8,276 bases of DNA from Candidatus Omnitrophota bacterium. Lineage in GTDB: Bacteria > Omnitrophota > Gorgyraeia > 1-14-0-20-64-10 > JACQQZ01. Position 1 is the first letter of the stretch. Every line of letters starts with the position of its first letter. Both the position numbers and the translations under genes were made by a program. Of this stretch, positions 1-6,438 are shown piece by piece. The DNA is taken from assembly GCA_016206635.1 (NCBI GenBank), contig JACQRF010000111.1:1-8276 (forward strand), read 5' to 3'. The notes beneath the pieces were generated by a model. The model saw nothing but the letters and a program-made list of their open reading frames with translations. It did no database searches and was not told the origin of the DNA.

Positions 1-409
1 CCAGTGGTACGCGATCCGTCAGCCACCGGCCGCGCCGCCGGTAGTCGAAGCCGATCCGTCGAGGGATGCCCAGCGCCGCGAGGGCTGCGCTAAATTGCCA
101 ATTCAATGACAGGTCAAACGCCACGTCCCAGCGGTCGGCGCGGAGCGCGCCGGCGAGGGCGCGCCCGGCCGAGAGCCACCGGGCGGTGGATTCACGCCAG
201 AGGGCGCGAAACTCATCCTTCTCAAACACCCGCACCGCCGAGATCCCTGGAAACGCGCGCACGAGCGATTCCGTGCGGCGATTGCAGAGATACCCGACGG
301 TAATGTCCGGGCGCGCCTCGCGCAGCGCCTGGATCAACGGCAGGGTGCACAGCACATCGCCGATGCCGTACGGATTCACGATGAGGATCTTTGACAGGGT
401 CAGACCCAT
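1..409 (-). CDS. GT9 heptosyltransferase-family protein, 3' end missing
   Basis: The first 136 codons of a glycosyltransferase family 9 protein, cut by the left edge. The frame starts at ATG 407-409 with MGLTLSKILIVNPYGIGDV, where D18 corresponds to the catalytic Asp of WaaC/WaaF. It continues CTLPLIQALREARPDI, a strand GYLCNRRTESLV, then RWDVAFDLSLNWQFSAALAA and GIPRRIGFDYRRRGRWLTD, all in the order expected for the GT9 N-terminal domain (family length about 330-360). Such enzymes add heptose or another sugar to the LPS core or a related acceptor in the cytoplasm. The ATG lies at the centre of a perfect palindrome and overlaps the stop of the fusion gene by 10 bases. An AGGG 8 bases upstream could serve as ribosome site but lies in the hairpin stem. 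The fold proper begins near residue 7, so the first six residues may be a late addition from the palindrome. Confidence 0.88.
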   Translation of the reverse strand, partial: MGLTLSKILIVNPYGIGDVLCTLPLIQALREARPDITVGYLCNRRTESLVRAFPGISAVRVFEKDEFRALWRESTARWLSAGRALAGALRADRWDVAFDLSLNWQFSAALAALGIPRRIGFDYRRRGRWLTDRVPL

Positions 410-424
410 GGGTCTGACCCTGTC
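393..424. repeat. Perfect 32-bp palindrome spanning stop and start codons
   Basis: Each 16-base half reads GACAGGGTCAGACCCA on its own strand; the halves are exact reverse complements with the axis between 408 and 409 and no spacer. In minus-strand RNA it folds as a 14-bp stem closed by the tetraloop CAUG, and that AUG is the start codon of the downstream GT9 gene. The element encodes the last residues (TGSDPWV) and stop of the fusion protein and the first residues (MGLTL) of the next. No T-run follows on either strand, so it is not a standard terminator. It resembles the GGGTCAGACCC-type REP palindromes seen dispersed in bacterial genomes; that likeness is from memory. Confidence 0.85.
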
Positions 425-2628
425 TGAGGTTGGCTCTTTGGCGCTTCCAATTGGCGGAGGACCGCGGCCAGCACCTCATTCACTGGAATTGGAATTTCCG
501 GGTGGCGGCTAGCCAGCGTGATGTGACCAGGCCCTATCGGGCCCCATCGCCGCGGGGTGGCCGCCGGGCGCTGGCCGGTGAACAGGGTGATCGTCGGCGT
601 CCCCACCGCCGCGGCGACATGCACCGGCCCGCTGTCATTGGAGACCAAGACGCGGCACTGCGCCAGGAGCGCGGCCAACTGGCGCAGCGACAGCCGTCCG
701 ACGAACGAGAGGATCGGCGCGCGGATGCCAGCCAGAAAATGCCGGGCCTGCTCGGTTTCGTCCGGGCCGCCGATGAGCACGAGCGTCGGCGTCCCAGCGC
801 CCAGGGTTTCGATCAGCTCCGCCATCATCGGCAGCGGCCACTGTTTGGCCGGATCGCTGGTCCAGGGATGGATGGCGATCAGCGTGCATTGGGGACCGGC
901 GCCTGCCTGCTCCAAAAGCTCCCGGACCACCTGCTGGTCTTTAGGCGCCACCACCAGGCGCGGGACGCGCTGCGCCGTTGAGGCGCCCAAGACGGCGGCG
1001 AGCTCCAGGTTGTACTCCGTCTCATGTTGGGTCCCGTCCGCTTTCCGATCGGGGATCGTATCGGTCAAGAGCCAGCCCCACTTCCGGGCGTAGCCGACCC
1101 GGATCGGGATGCCGGCCAGCCAGGTGGCCAGGTGCGCCTGCTTCGTGGGATTGAGGAGCACAGCGGCGTCGAACCGTTGCCGACGCAGGGCGAGCGCCCA
1201 GCGGATGGCGCCGAGCGCCCCGCGGTCGTACGCCGCGTCGTGCGGCGCGACGGCGTCAATCCCCGGTTGCGCGCGGAGCAGGTCGTCCAGCGGCGGCCGC
1301 ACCATCAGCGTGAGCGCGGCGCGCGGGAATCGCTGCCGGAGCGCGGCCAGCGCCGGCAGGTTCATCACCACATCCCCCAGCCGGTCGGTCCGCACGGCGA
1401 CGAGGCGGCGGATTTTCTCCGTGAACCATTGTTGGCGGTCCTCGGCGATGCCGTGCAGGCCGTCCATCAGCCCGAGCGAGAGCCACCACATGGCGGCCAG
1501 CGGCAACGAGTACCAGTTGGTTTCCACCACGCTTTGGAGCACATAGCCGGCTCCCCCGGCGATGACCCCGACGGCCACGGCGCGCTCCCACCCGGGGCGT
1601 TGCGCCGGCCGCCAGCCTTGCGCGAACGTCCGCACCAGCAACCAGCTGAACAGCAGGAACCCTACGAGGCCCAGTTCCGCGGTCAATTGCAGGAAACAGT
1701 TGTGGGCATATGGGGTGCCCCAAATCGCCGGATCTTTGTAGTGGGGGAACACGGTATTGAAGGTATTCAAGCCAAAGCCCAGCCATGGGTGCGTTTGGAT
1801 CATCCCCCAGACGCTGCGCCAGATCAGCAGGCGCTCATAGGAGGCGCTGCCCTGGTGCAGCTCGAGGACGCTGAGCAGCCGATCCAGGTAAGGGCCCGGC
1901 AACCAGGCGATCGCGATGCCGCCGGCCACCACCAGCGGCACGGCATACCGCGTGCGATAGAGGATGAGCGCGACCAGCAGGGCGAGCGCCATCCCGAGCC
2001 ATGCGCCGCGGGAATAGGTGGCGACCAGCGCCAGCGCGTTCACGCCGAGGAGCATGGCGGCCACGGCGCCGTTCCGGCGGCGGCCATGCGACCATTCGGC
2101 GATCATCACGCTCATCGCCAGCACGGCGGTCCACGCGGCGTATGCCCCGAAGTCGTTCGGGTATTTCATCGCCGCGGTCATGCGGGCGCCCCCGCTGATC
2201 AGCCCGGGCGCATAGCCCAGTAGGTCGGCGCCCCGCAGGAGTTGGATCGCGCCATCCGCCGCCATGAAGGCGCTCCATCCCAACCACAACCACACGGCCC
2301 GGCGGGCCATGGAGGGTTGACGGATCCCGTCGGATACCGCCAGGTAGATCGCGGCGTATTCGAACGTTTGCCACAGCACCGCTTTTGTCGTGAGCGGCGG
2401 GTGGGCGCTCCAGAGAATGGAGAGGGCGGCCCAGGCCACAAACGCGATCAGGGGCGTCAGGAGCGTGGCGCGGCGGAGGGTGAAATCCCTGGCCTGCCAT
2501 TTCCGCCAGAGCCAGGAGCCGATCAGGAGGGTGGCGCCGATCTCGATCAGCGCCCGAGAACACGGGATCCCCAGGATGATCAGCCACAACCCTACTTCAA
2601 AGGGGGTCAGACCTTCTTTAGTACGCAT
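400..2628 (-). CDS. O-antigen polymerase/ligase (Wzy/WaaL-like) fused to GT9 heptosyltransferase-like domain
   Basis: A 742-residue two-domain protein. Residues 1 to about 388 form 11-12 hydrophobic helices with PF04932-type signs: ATYSRGAWLGMAL (203-215), THPWLGFGLNTF (279-290), and AHNCFLQLTAELGLVGFLLF (308-327) with H309. This half should polymerise repeat units or ligate glycan to lipid A-core on the periplasmic side; polymerase and ligase cannot be told apart here. After a linker of about 15 residues comes a complete GT9 domain (about 405-725): VRTDRLGDVVMNLPALAALR (412-431), whose D419 matches catalytic D13 of WaaC; GIPIRVGY (506-513); HPWTSDPAKQWP (587-598) with K595; LIGGPDE (618-624); and SNDSGPVHVAAAVGTPT (663-679) with D665 and H670. 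All expected residues are present, so both halves look functional. The ATG (2626-2628) overlaps the preceding gene by 11 bases. The final residues TGSDPWV are encoded by a palindrome, and TGA (400-402) overlaps the next gene by 10 bases. No frameshift is needed to join the halves. Confidence 0.93.
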   Translation of the reverse strand: MRTKEGLTPFEVGLWLIILGIPCSRALIEIGATLLIGSWLWRKWQARDFTLRRATLLTPLIAFVAWAALSILWSAHPPLTTKAVLWQTFEYAAIYLAVSDGIRQPSMARRAVWLWLGWSAFMAADGAIQLLRGADLLGYAPGLISGGARMTAAMKYPNDFGAYAAWTAVLAMSVMIAEWSHGRRRNGAVAAMLLGVNALALVATYSRGAWLGMALALLVALILYRTRYAVPLVVAGGIAIAWLPGPYLDRLLSVLELHQGSASYERLLIWRSVWGMIQTHPWLGFGLNTFNTVFPHYKDPAIWGTPYAHNCFLQLTAELGLVGFLLFSWLLVRTFAQGWRPAQRPGWERAVAVGVIAGGAGYVLQSVVETNWYSLPLAAMWWLSLGLMDGLHGIAEDRQQWFTEKIRRLVAVRTDRLGDVVMNLPALAALRQRFPRAALTLMVRPPLDDLLRAQPGIDAVAPHDAAYDRGALGAIRWALALRRQRFDAAVLLNPTKQAHLATWLAGIPIRVGYARKWGWLLTDTIPDRKADGTQHETEYNLELAAVLGASTAQRVPRLVVAPKDQQVVRELLEQAGAGPQCTLIAIHPWTSDPAKQWPLPMMAELIETLGAGTPTLVLIGGPDETEQARHFLAGIRAPILSFVGRLSLRQLAALLAQCRVLVSNDSGPVHVAAAVGTPTITLFTGQRPAATPRRWGPIGPGHITLASRHPEIPIPVNEVLAAVLRQLEAPKSQPQTGSDPWV
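2599..2619. repeat. Imperfect inverted repeat with GGGTCAGACC core at 5' end of the fusion gene
   Basis: On the plus strand this reads AAAGGGGGTC, a central A at 2609, then GACCTTCTTT: two 10-base arms, eight positions paired and two mismatched (the two would be G-U in plus-strand RNA). The core at 2604-2613 is identical to 10 bases of the perfect palindrome at 393-424. It covers the stop of the phosphotransferase gene and codons 4-10 of the fusion gene (KEGLTPF). It may be a copy of a REP-like interspersed element. Confidence 0.5.
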
Positions 2629-4000
2629 TGCGCACCGCGGTCAGCGATTGCCACAAAATCTTGCAGTCGAGCCAGAGCGACCAGTTCTCGAGGTAATACA
2701 AGTCGTACTGCGTCCGGGTTTCGATGGACGTGTCGCCGCGGAGCCCGTGGATCTGCGCCCAGCCGGTGATGCCGGAGCGGATTCGGTGCCGCGCCATGTA
2801 GCGCGGGATGTCTTGCTTGAATTGCCGCACAAAGTGCGGCCGCTCGGGCCGAGGCCCGACCAGGGACATCTCGCCCCGCAGGACGTTCAGCAACTGCGGT
2901 AGCTCGTCCAGATTCCAGCGGCGGAGCCATCGCCCGATCCGGGTCCGCCGCCCATCGTCCGGTGTCGTCCAGACCGGTCCCGTCTGGGTTTCCGCCCCAG
3001 TTCGCATCGTCCGAAATTTAATCATCGTAAACGATCGGCCGTCCTCCCCGATCCGTTTTTGCACATAGAACACGGGGCCCGGCGAGTCGCGCCGGATTGC
3101 GGCCGCGATGATCAACCACCATGGGGCCGTGATCAATACCCCGAGCGCGGCGGCTACGAGATCCATGCTGCGTTTCAGACAACGATTCCACGGGTCCACC
3201 AGGGGCGATTGCCGGAGCCCCAGCAGCGGGATGCCATCGAGCTGGTCCGTCCCGCGCTGCGTGGTCAAGAGCTCCAAGGTGTCCGGCACCATCCGGAAAT
3301 TGACGAGTGCCTGCTCGCATTGGTTGATCAGCGACATAATCTGCGTCCGGCTCAAGGCGGGCTCCGCCACGATCACCTCATCGGCGGCGTGCCGCCCGAT
3401 CCAGGATGGCAGACGGTCCCACTGACCGAGAATTGGGACGCCGAGCGCCAGGGTGTCGGACGCCTCGGCCCCCGGGGCGGGGATCGCCCCGATGATGTGG
3501 TATCCCCCTTGCCCTTGGAGATGATGGACCAGCCGGGCGGCCGTCGGGCCGGCGCCGATGATCAGCAGGCGCGGCGTCGGCTGCAGGCGGGCCAACCCGC
3601 GGGAAATGCCGGCCCGGCCAACGAGCACCAGTGTGGTGATAAAGGCCCACGCCATGGCTCCCACCACGCGGGAATAGGACGCGTCGCGATACAAGAATGA
3701 GAGGGCCATCAGTGTCACGCTGGCCAGCGTGGTTCCGTGGAGGACGGTGCCGGCGTCGGTCCGCAGATATCGGGCGCGCGACATGGCATACAGCCCGACC
3801 GACCGGAAAAACAAGAGATAGACGAGCACCACGACGGCCAGCGGTTGCGTGTACCAGGTCAGCGGTGGCACCTCGTGGCGCAGCGGGATCCAGCCGCTGT
3901 GAAACCGAAGGACGTAGGCCGCCAAGAACCCGACCGTGACCATCGCGGCGTCGCTGATCGCCCACACCATTTGCCGGACGATCACGTGTCGGGGCTTCAC
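2618..4000 (-). CDS. Polyprenyl-phosphate sugar phosphotransferase (WcaJ/WbaP type)
   Basis: Polytopic phosphoglycosyltransferase of 460 residues that transfers a sugar-1-phosphate from a UDP-sugar to undecaprenyl phosphate, the first committed step of repeat-unit assembly. Four N-terminal membrane helices (about 11-31, 51-66, 87-105, 113-128) are followed by a Rossmann-like regulatory domain starting RLLIIGAGPTAARL (144-157). The catalytic domain begins with KRSMD (276-280) and a re-entrant helix (281-302). Then come SPGPVFYVQKRIGEDGRSF (306-324), KFRTM (328-332), the catalytic dyad D365-E366 in LDELPQLLNVLRGEMSLVGP (364-383), and HRIRSGITGWAQIHGLRGDT (405-424). The HGLRGDTSI and YYLENWSLWLD blocks point to the WcaJ (glucose-1-phosphate) side of the family, but the sugar is not proven. 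It starts with GTG at 3998-4000, 6 bases after the preceding stop and without a good ribosome site. The stop TAA overlaps the next gene by 11 bases and sits at the edge of a repeat-like motif; the C-terminus RNAY looks complete. Confidence 0.96.
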   Translation of the reverse strand: MKPRHVIVRQMVWAISDAAMVTVGFLAAYVLRFHSGWIPLRHEVPPLTWYTQPLAVVVLVYLLFFRSVGLYAMSRARYLRTDAGTVLHGTTLASVTLMALSFLYRDASYSRVVGAMAWAFITTLVLVGRAGISRGLARLQPTPRLLIIGAGPTAARLVHHLQGQGGYHIIGAIPAPGAEASDTLALGVPILGQWDRLPSWIGRHAADEVIVAEPALSRTQIMSLINQCEQALVNFRMVPDTLELLTTQRGTDQLDGIPLLGLRQSPLVDPWNRCLKRSMDLVAAALGVLITAPWWLIIAAAIRRDSPGPVFYVQKRIGEDGRSFTMIKFRTMRTGAETQTGPVWTTPDDGRRTRIGRWLRRWNLDELPQLLNVLRGEMSLVGPRPERPHFVRQFKQDIPRYMARHRIRSGITGWAQIHGLRGDTSIETRTQYDLYYLENWSLWLDCKILWQSLTAVRNAY

Positions 4001-4006
4001 GGGCGG

Positions 4007-5209
4007 TCAGGCCTTGGCTGCAGGTTGCGCGGAGTGGAGGCACGTCGTGAACGCCTCCACGACGTAATCAAGATCTTCACGGGTCAATCCTTGGTGGCAC
4101 CCGATGTAAAACCCGTGATGGTTCAGGTGCTTGGCCACCGGGTAGCGGTCTTCGAGATCGCCGAACAACCGGCGGTAGTATGGTTGATTGAGGAGCGGCA
4201 TCATGTAGCGGGTTTCGATGCCTCGCCCCTCCAGCTCATTGAGCAACGCGTCTCGATCAAGGTCGGGTTTTACGACGAGCGGAAACATCATGAAGGCATG
4301 CTCTCGATCCGGCGGGACCGTTGGCAATTGGAGAAACGCCTTCAAGGAGGCGAGGCGTTGGATGAGGTACTCGCTGTTCGCCCGGCGGGCGCGCATCATC
4401 GCATCCTTCTCCTCCAGCGCCGCGACGCCCAGCGCTCCCTCGAGCTCGGTAGCTCGATAGCTGTAGCCCATTCGAATGAAGGAGAAGCGGCGCTGGATCA
4501 TCTGCAGGCGTGCCGCGTCGCTCCCGAGGGCGTCATCATCGTCAATGGACAGGTAGATCGCGTCTCGGCCGTGCGCCATCATGCTGCGGCACATCACGGC
4601 GAGCTCGTCGTCATTCGTCGTGACCACGCCACCGACGCCCGTGACGAGGAGATGGGCGACGTACGTGGAGAAACAGGAGAGCGCCCCGAACGCCCCCACC
4701 TTCTGGCCGCGGTACGTCACGAACATCGTCTCGCACGAATCTTCCAGCACTTCGAGATGGTGGCGCGCGGCGATCGCCAGGATTTCCGTCATGTCGCACG
4801 GCAGGCCGAACAGATGCGCGGGGATGATCGCCCGGGTCCTGGGGGTCAGGTGCCGTTCGATCTGTCCGGGGTCGAGGTTGTAGGTGACCGGGTCGGCATC
4901 CACGAAGACGGGCGTCAGGCGGTTTTGCAAAACGATGTTGGAAGTGGCGACAAATGTCACGGCCGGCACCAGGATTTCATCGCCATCCTGCCACCCGTGC
5001 TGTTCTTTGAGAGCGGCCAGCGCGATTTGCAGCGCGCTGGTGCCGCTGTTGCACATCACGGCGTGCCGGCAGCCATGCTCGGCGGCGAACGCCCGCTCGA
5101 ACCGGCCGATGAACAGCCCGGCCGACAGCCGATTGGTGTCCAGCGCCTCGGCCACGTACCGCTTGGCCGTGGGGCTGATCTTCAGGTGGCCGAGCTCGAT
5201 CTTACGCAG
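4007..5209 (-). CDS. DegT/DnrJ/EryC1/StrS sugar aminotransferase homologue with His at the PLP-lysine position
   Basis: Fold-type I PLP enzyme acting on nucleotide-linked keto-sugars in the cytoplasm. Numbered from the GTG at 5153-5155 it has 382 residues; the CTG at 5207-5209 adds 18 more (RKIELGHLKISPTAKRY), which fits the family N-terminus and follows a GAGGAG site, so I chose CTG. Visible motifs: NSGTSALQIALAAL (36-49), DEILVPAVTFVATSN (59-73), FVDADPVTYNLDP (84-96), PAHLFGLPCDM (112-122), and EDSCE (138-142), whose Asp contacts the PLP ring nitrogen. Next is FSTYVAHLLVTGVGG (162-176), where family members normally have Lys in a K-x-I-T-T-G-E-G-G pattern; here His168 (codon CAT at 4652-4654) occupies that place. 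ColD and E1 3-dehydratases carry His at the same site and use PMP/PLP non-covalently for C-3 deoxygenation, so a dehydratase or other non-transaminase role is possible. It ends in TGA at 4007-4009, 6 bases before the next gene. Confidence 0.88.
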   Translation of the reverse strand: MRKIELGHLKISPTAKRYVAEALDTNRLSAGLFIGRFERAFAAEHGCRHAVMCNSGTSALQIALAALKEQHGWQDGDEILVPAVTFVATSNIVLQNRLTPVFVDADPVTYNLDPGQIERHLTPRTRAIIPAHLFGLPCDMTEILAIAARHHLEVLEDSCETMFVTYRGQKVGAFGALSCFSTYVAHLLVTGVGGVVTTNDDELAVMCRSMMAHGRDAIYLSIDDDDALGSDAARLQMIQRRFSFIRMGYSYRATELEGALGVAALEEKDAMMRARRANSEYLIQRLASLKAFLQLPTVPPDREHAFMMFPLVVKPDLDRDALLNELEGRGIETRYMMPLLNQPYYRRLFGDLEDRYPVAKHLNHHGFYIGCHQGLTREDLDYVVEAFTTCLHSAQPAAKA

Positions 5210-5303
5210 GAGGTTCTCCTCGTTGTTGGTACCACGCGATCGTGTGCCGCAGGCCGTCGGCTAGCGTGACACGGGCCCGAAATCCCACGCGGCTTTTAGC
5301 CAT
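5202..5303 (-). pseudogene. C-terminal remnant of an NAD-dependent sugar epimerase/dehydratase
   Basis: A 33-codon reading frame, ATG at 5301-5303 to TAA at 5202-5204, that reads AKSRVGFRARVTLADGL then RHTIAWYQQRGEPPA. This matches the usual C-terminal end of short-chain (extended SDR) nucleotide-sugar epimerases and dehydratases, where a pattern like A-K-x-x-L-G-F-x-P-x-V-S-L-x-E-G-L-R-x-T-I-x-W-Y closes the protein. About 30 of the expected 310-340 residues remain; no Rossmann GxxGxxG, YxxxK or other part is present upstream, where the frame runs into the GT4 gene. Its ATG overlaps the GT4 stop by 8 bases and has no Shine-Dalgarno, so it is probably fortuitous. The stop overlaps the proposed CTG start of the next gene, which suggests the complete epimerase was once coupled to it. 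The remnant is too short to be an enzyme. The match is by eye. Confidence 0.7.
5216..5221 (-). promoter_or_regulatory. Shine-Dalgarno sequence deciding a CTG start
   Basis: GAGGAG on the minus strand, ending 6 bases before the CTG at 5207-5209. This is the best ribosome binding site seen in the window, and the spacing is ideal. The next in-frame ordinary start, GTG at 5153-5155, lacks such a site and would cut off conserved N-terminal residues. It lies within the epimerase remnant, consistent with coupled translation. Confidence 0.55.
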
Positions 5304-6438
5304 GCGCCGCCAGCAGCGCCGCCAGTTGGCGGAACGCGGTCTCAAATCGCGGCCGGTCGAACGCGCGGGCGTGGCGGCGAAGGGCGGCTGGGTCCCAGGG
5401 ACGCTGATCGCACCGGACCACCGCCTCGGCCAGCGCCGCCGCGGTCGGCTCGTGAAACCAGATGCCGGTGGTCCCGTCCGCCACCGTTTCGGTGGCGCCG
5501 CCTCGGGCGAACGCGACGACGGGGCAGCCGGCCGCTTGGGCTTCCACCGCGGCCAGCCCGAAGTCCTCTTCCTGCGGGTAGATCAAGGCGCGGGCACCGG
5601 CATACCAGCGTGCCAGTGCCTCCGGCGACTGGCGGCCCACGAACGTGACGGTGGGCCCCGCCGCGCGCCGCAGGCGGCGCTCCTCCGGGCCGGCGCCGAC
5701 GATCACGAGAGGTTTCCGCAATTGATTGAACGCCTCGATCGCCAGCTCCGTCCGCTTGTACGGGACGAGGGCCGACACCACCAGCCAGTAATCTTGGGGG
5801 GCGCGCGCCGCCTGCTCGAACCGCGCGCAGTCCACGGGCGGATGGAGGACGATCGCCTCGCGATCATAGGCCTCTCGGATGCGCCGCCGCACTGTGTCGG
5901 AAATGGCCACGAACGTCGTGACGCGGGCCGCCGACGCCCGATCCCACCGCCGGAGGTGCCGCACCAACTGGCCCTGCGGCGTCCACCCGCGGGCCGCCGA
6001 CGCGCCCCAGTAGGTCTCCGGCGCCACCCAGGCATACCGCATCGGGGTCAAACAGTAACAGAGATGCGGCACGCCGTTCGTCCGCACCCCCTTCGCGACG
6101 GCATGGCTGACGCTGATCACCAAGTCGTAGCCGGTGAATTCAAATCGTTCGATGAGCCAGGGGAACAACGGCAGGGCGAGCCGGAACTGCCGGCGGACCG
6201 GCCAGGCCTGCAGCCACGAGGTGACCAGTCGGTGGCGGCGCAGTTCATCGGTCAGACCGGCCCGATCCGCCACCAACGTGTAGATGTCGGCGCGCGGGAA
6301 AAGTTCGGCGAGCGCCTCAACGACCTGTTCCCCGCCCCGCCGCGTCACCAACCAATCATGGACGAGGGCGACGCGGGGAGTCGCTGCCGGCCGGGCGCTA
6401 TTGGAGGGCTGTCCGATACACGTCGAGATGCTCGGCAG
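5296..6438 (-). CDS. Glycosyltransferase family 4, WbaZ/mannosyltransferase-like; start uncertain
   Basis: Second GT-B retaining glycosyltransferase of the cluster. The recognisable fold starts with PRVALVHDWLVTRRGGEQV (codons from about 6378), the usual N-terminus of WbaZ/MtfB-like enzymes. Later come CYCLTPMRYAW, the hinge region HPPVDCARF, SALVPYKRTELAI, GAGPEE, and the donor motif EEDFGLAAVEAQAAGCPV with its E-x7-E pair, then a normal C-terminus and TAA at 5296-5298. The start is a problem. The only ATGs upstream in frame (6552, 6522, 6510) would overlap the preceding gene by over 110 bases and add residues with no family likeness. TTG/GTG at 6351/6348 would remove the first beta strand. 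I placed the start at a CTG (6436-6438) with a TGGGAG sequence 7 bases upstream; this is inference. The overlap with the preceding gene is then 41 bases. Family assignment is firm, start weak. Confidence 0.85.
   Translation of the reverse strand: MPSISTCIGQPSNSARPAATPRVALVHDWLVTRRGGEQVVEALAELFPRADIYTLVADRAGLTDELRRHRLVTSWLQAWPVRRQFRLALPLFPWLIERFEFTGYDLVISVSHAVAKGVRTNGVPHLCYCLTPMRYAWVAPETYWGASAARGWTPQGQLVRHLRRWDRASAARVTTFVAISDTVRRRIREAYDREAIVLHPPVDCARFEQAARAPQDYWLVVSALVPYKRTELAIEAFNQLRKPLVIVGAGPEERRLRRAAGPTVTFVGRQSPEALARWYAGARALIYPQEEDFGLAAVEAQAAGCPVVAFARGGATETVADGTTGIWFHEPTAAALAEAVVRCDQRPWDPAALRRHARAFDRPRFETAFRQLAALLAAHG

Noticed and set aside
393..424. Intrinsic transcription terminator
   Set aside because: The stem is strong, but neither strand has a T-run after it, and it lies within coding sequence at an overlapping gene junction.
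3737..5269. Long open frame on the plus strand (510 codons), with others at 5242-6456 and 1024-2223
   Set aside because: They lie antisense to well-supported genes, are rich in Arg, Gly, His, Pro and Gln, show no family motif, and are expected by-products of GC-rich coding sequence.
5301..5303. The ATG at the GT4 stop as the start of a real small gene
   Set aside because: No Shine-Dalgarno precedes it, and the peptide reads as the tail of a known large enzyme family and not as an independent small protein.
6250..6258. Another GGTCAGACC, the core of the palindromic repeat, inside the second GT4 gene
   Set aside because: It lacks the wider arms seen at 393-424 and 2599-2619 and encodes Gly-Leu-Thr within an ordinary part of the protein, so it is most simply chance.
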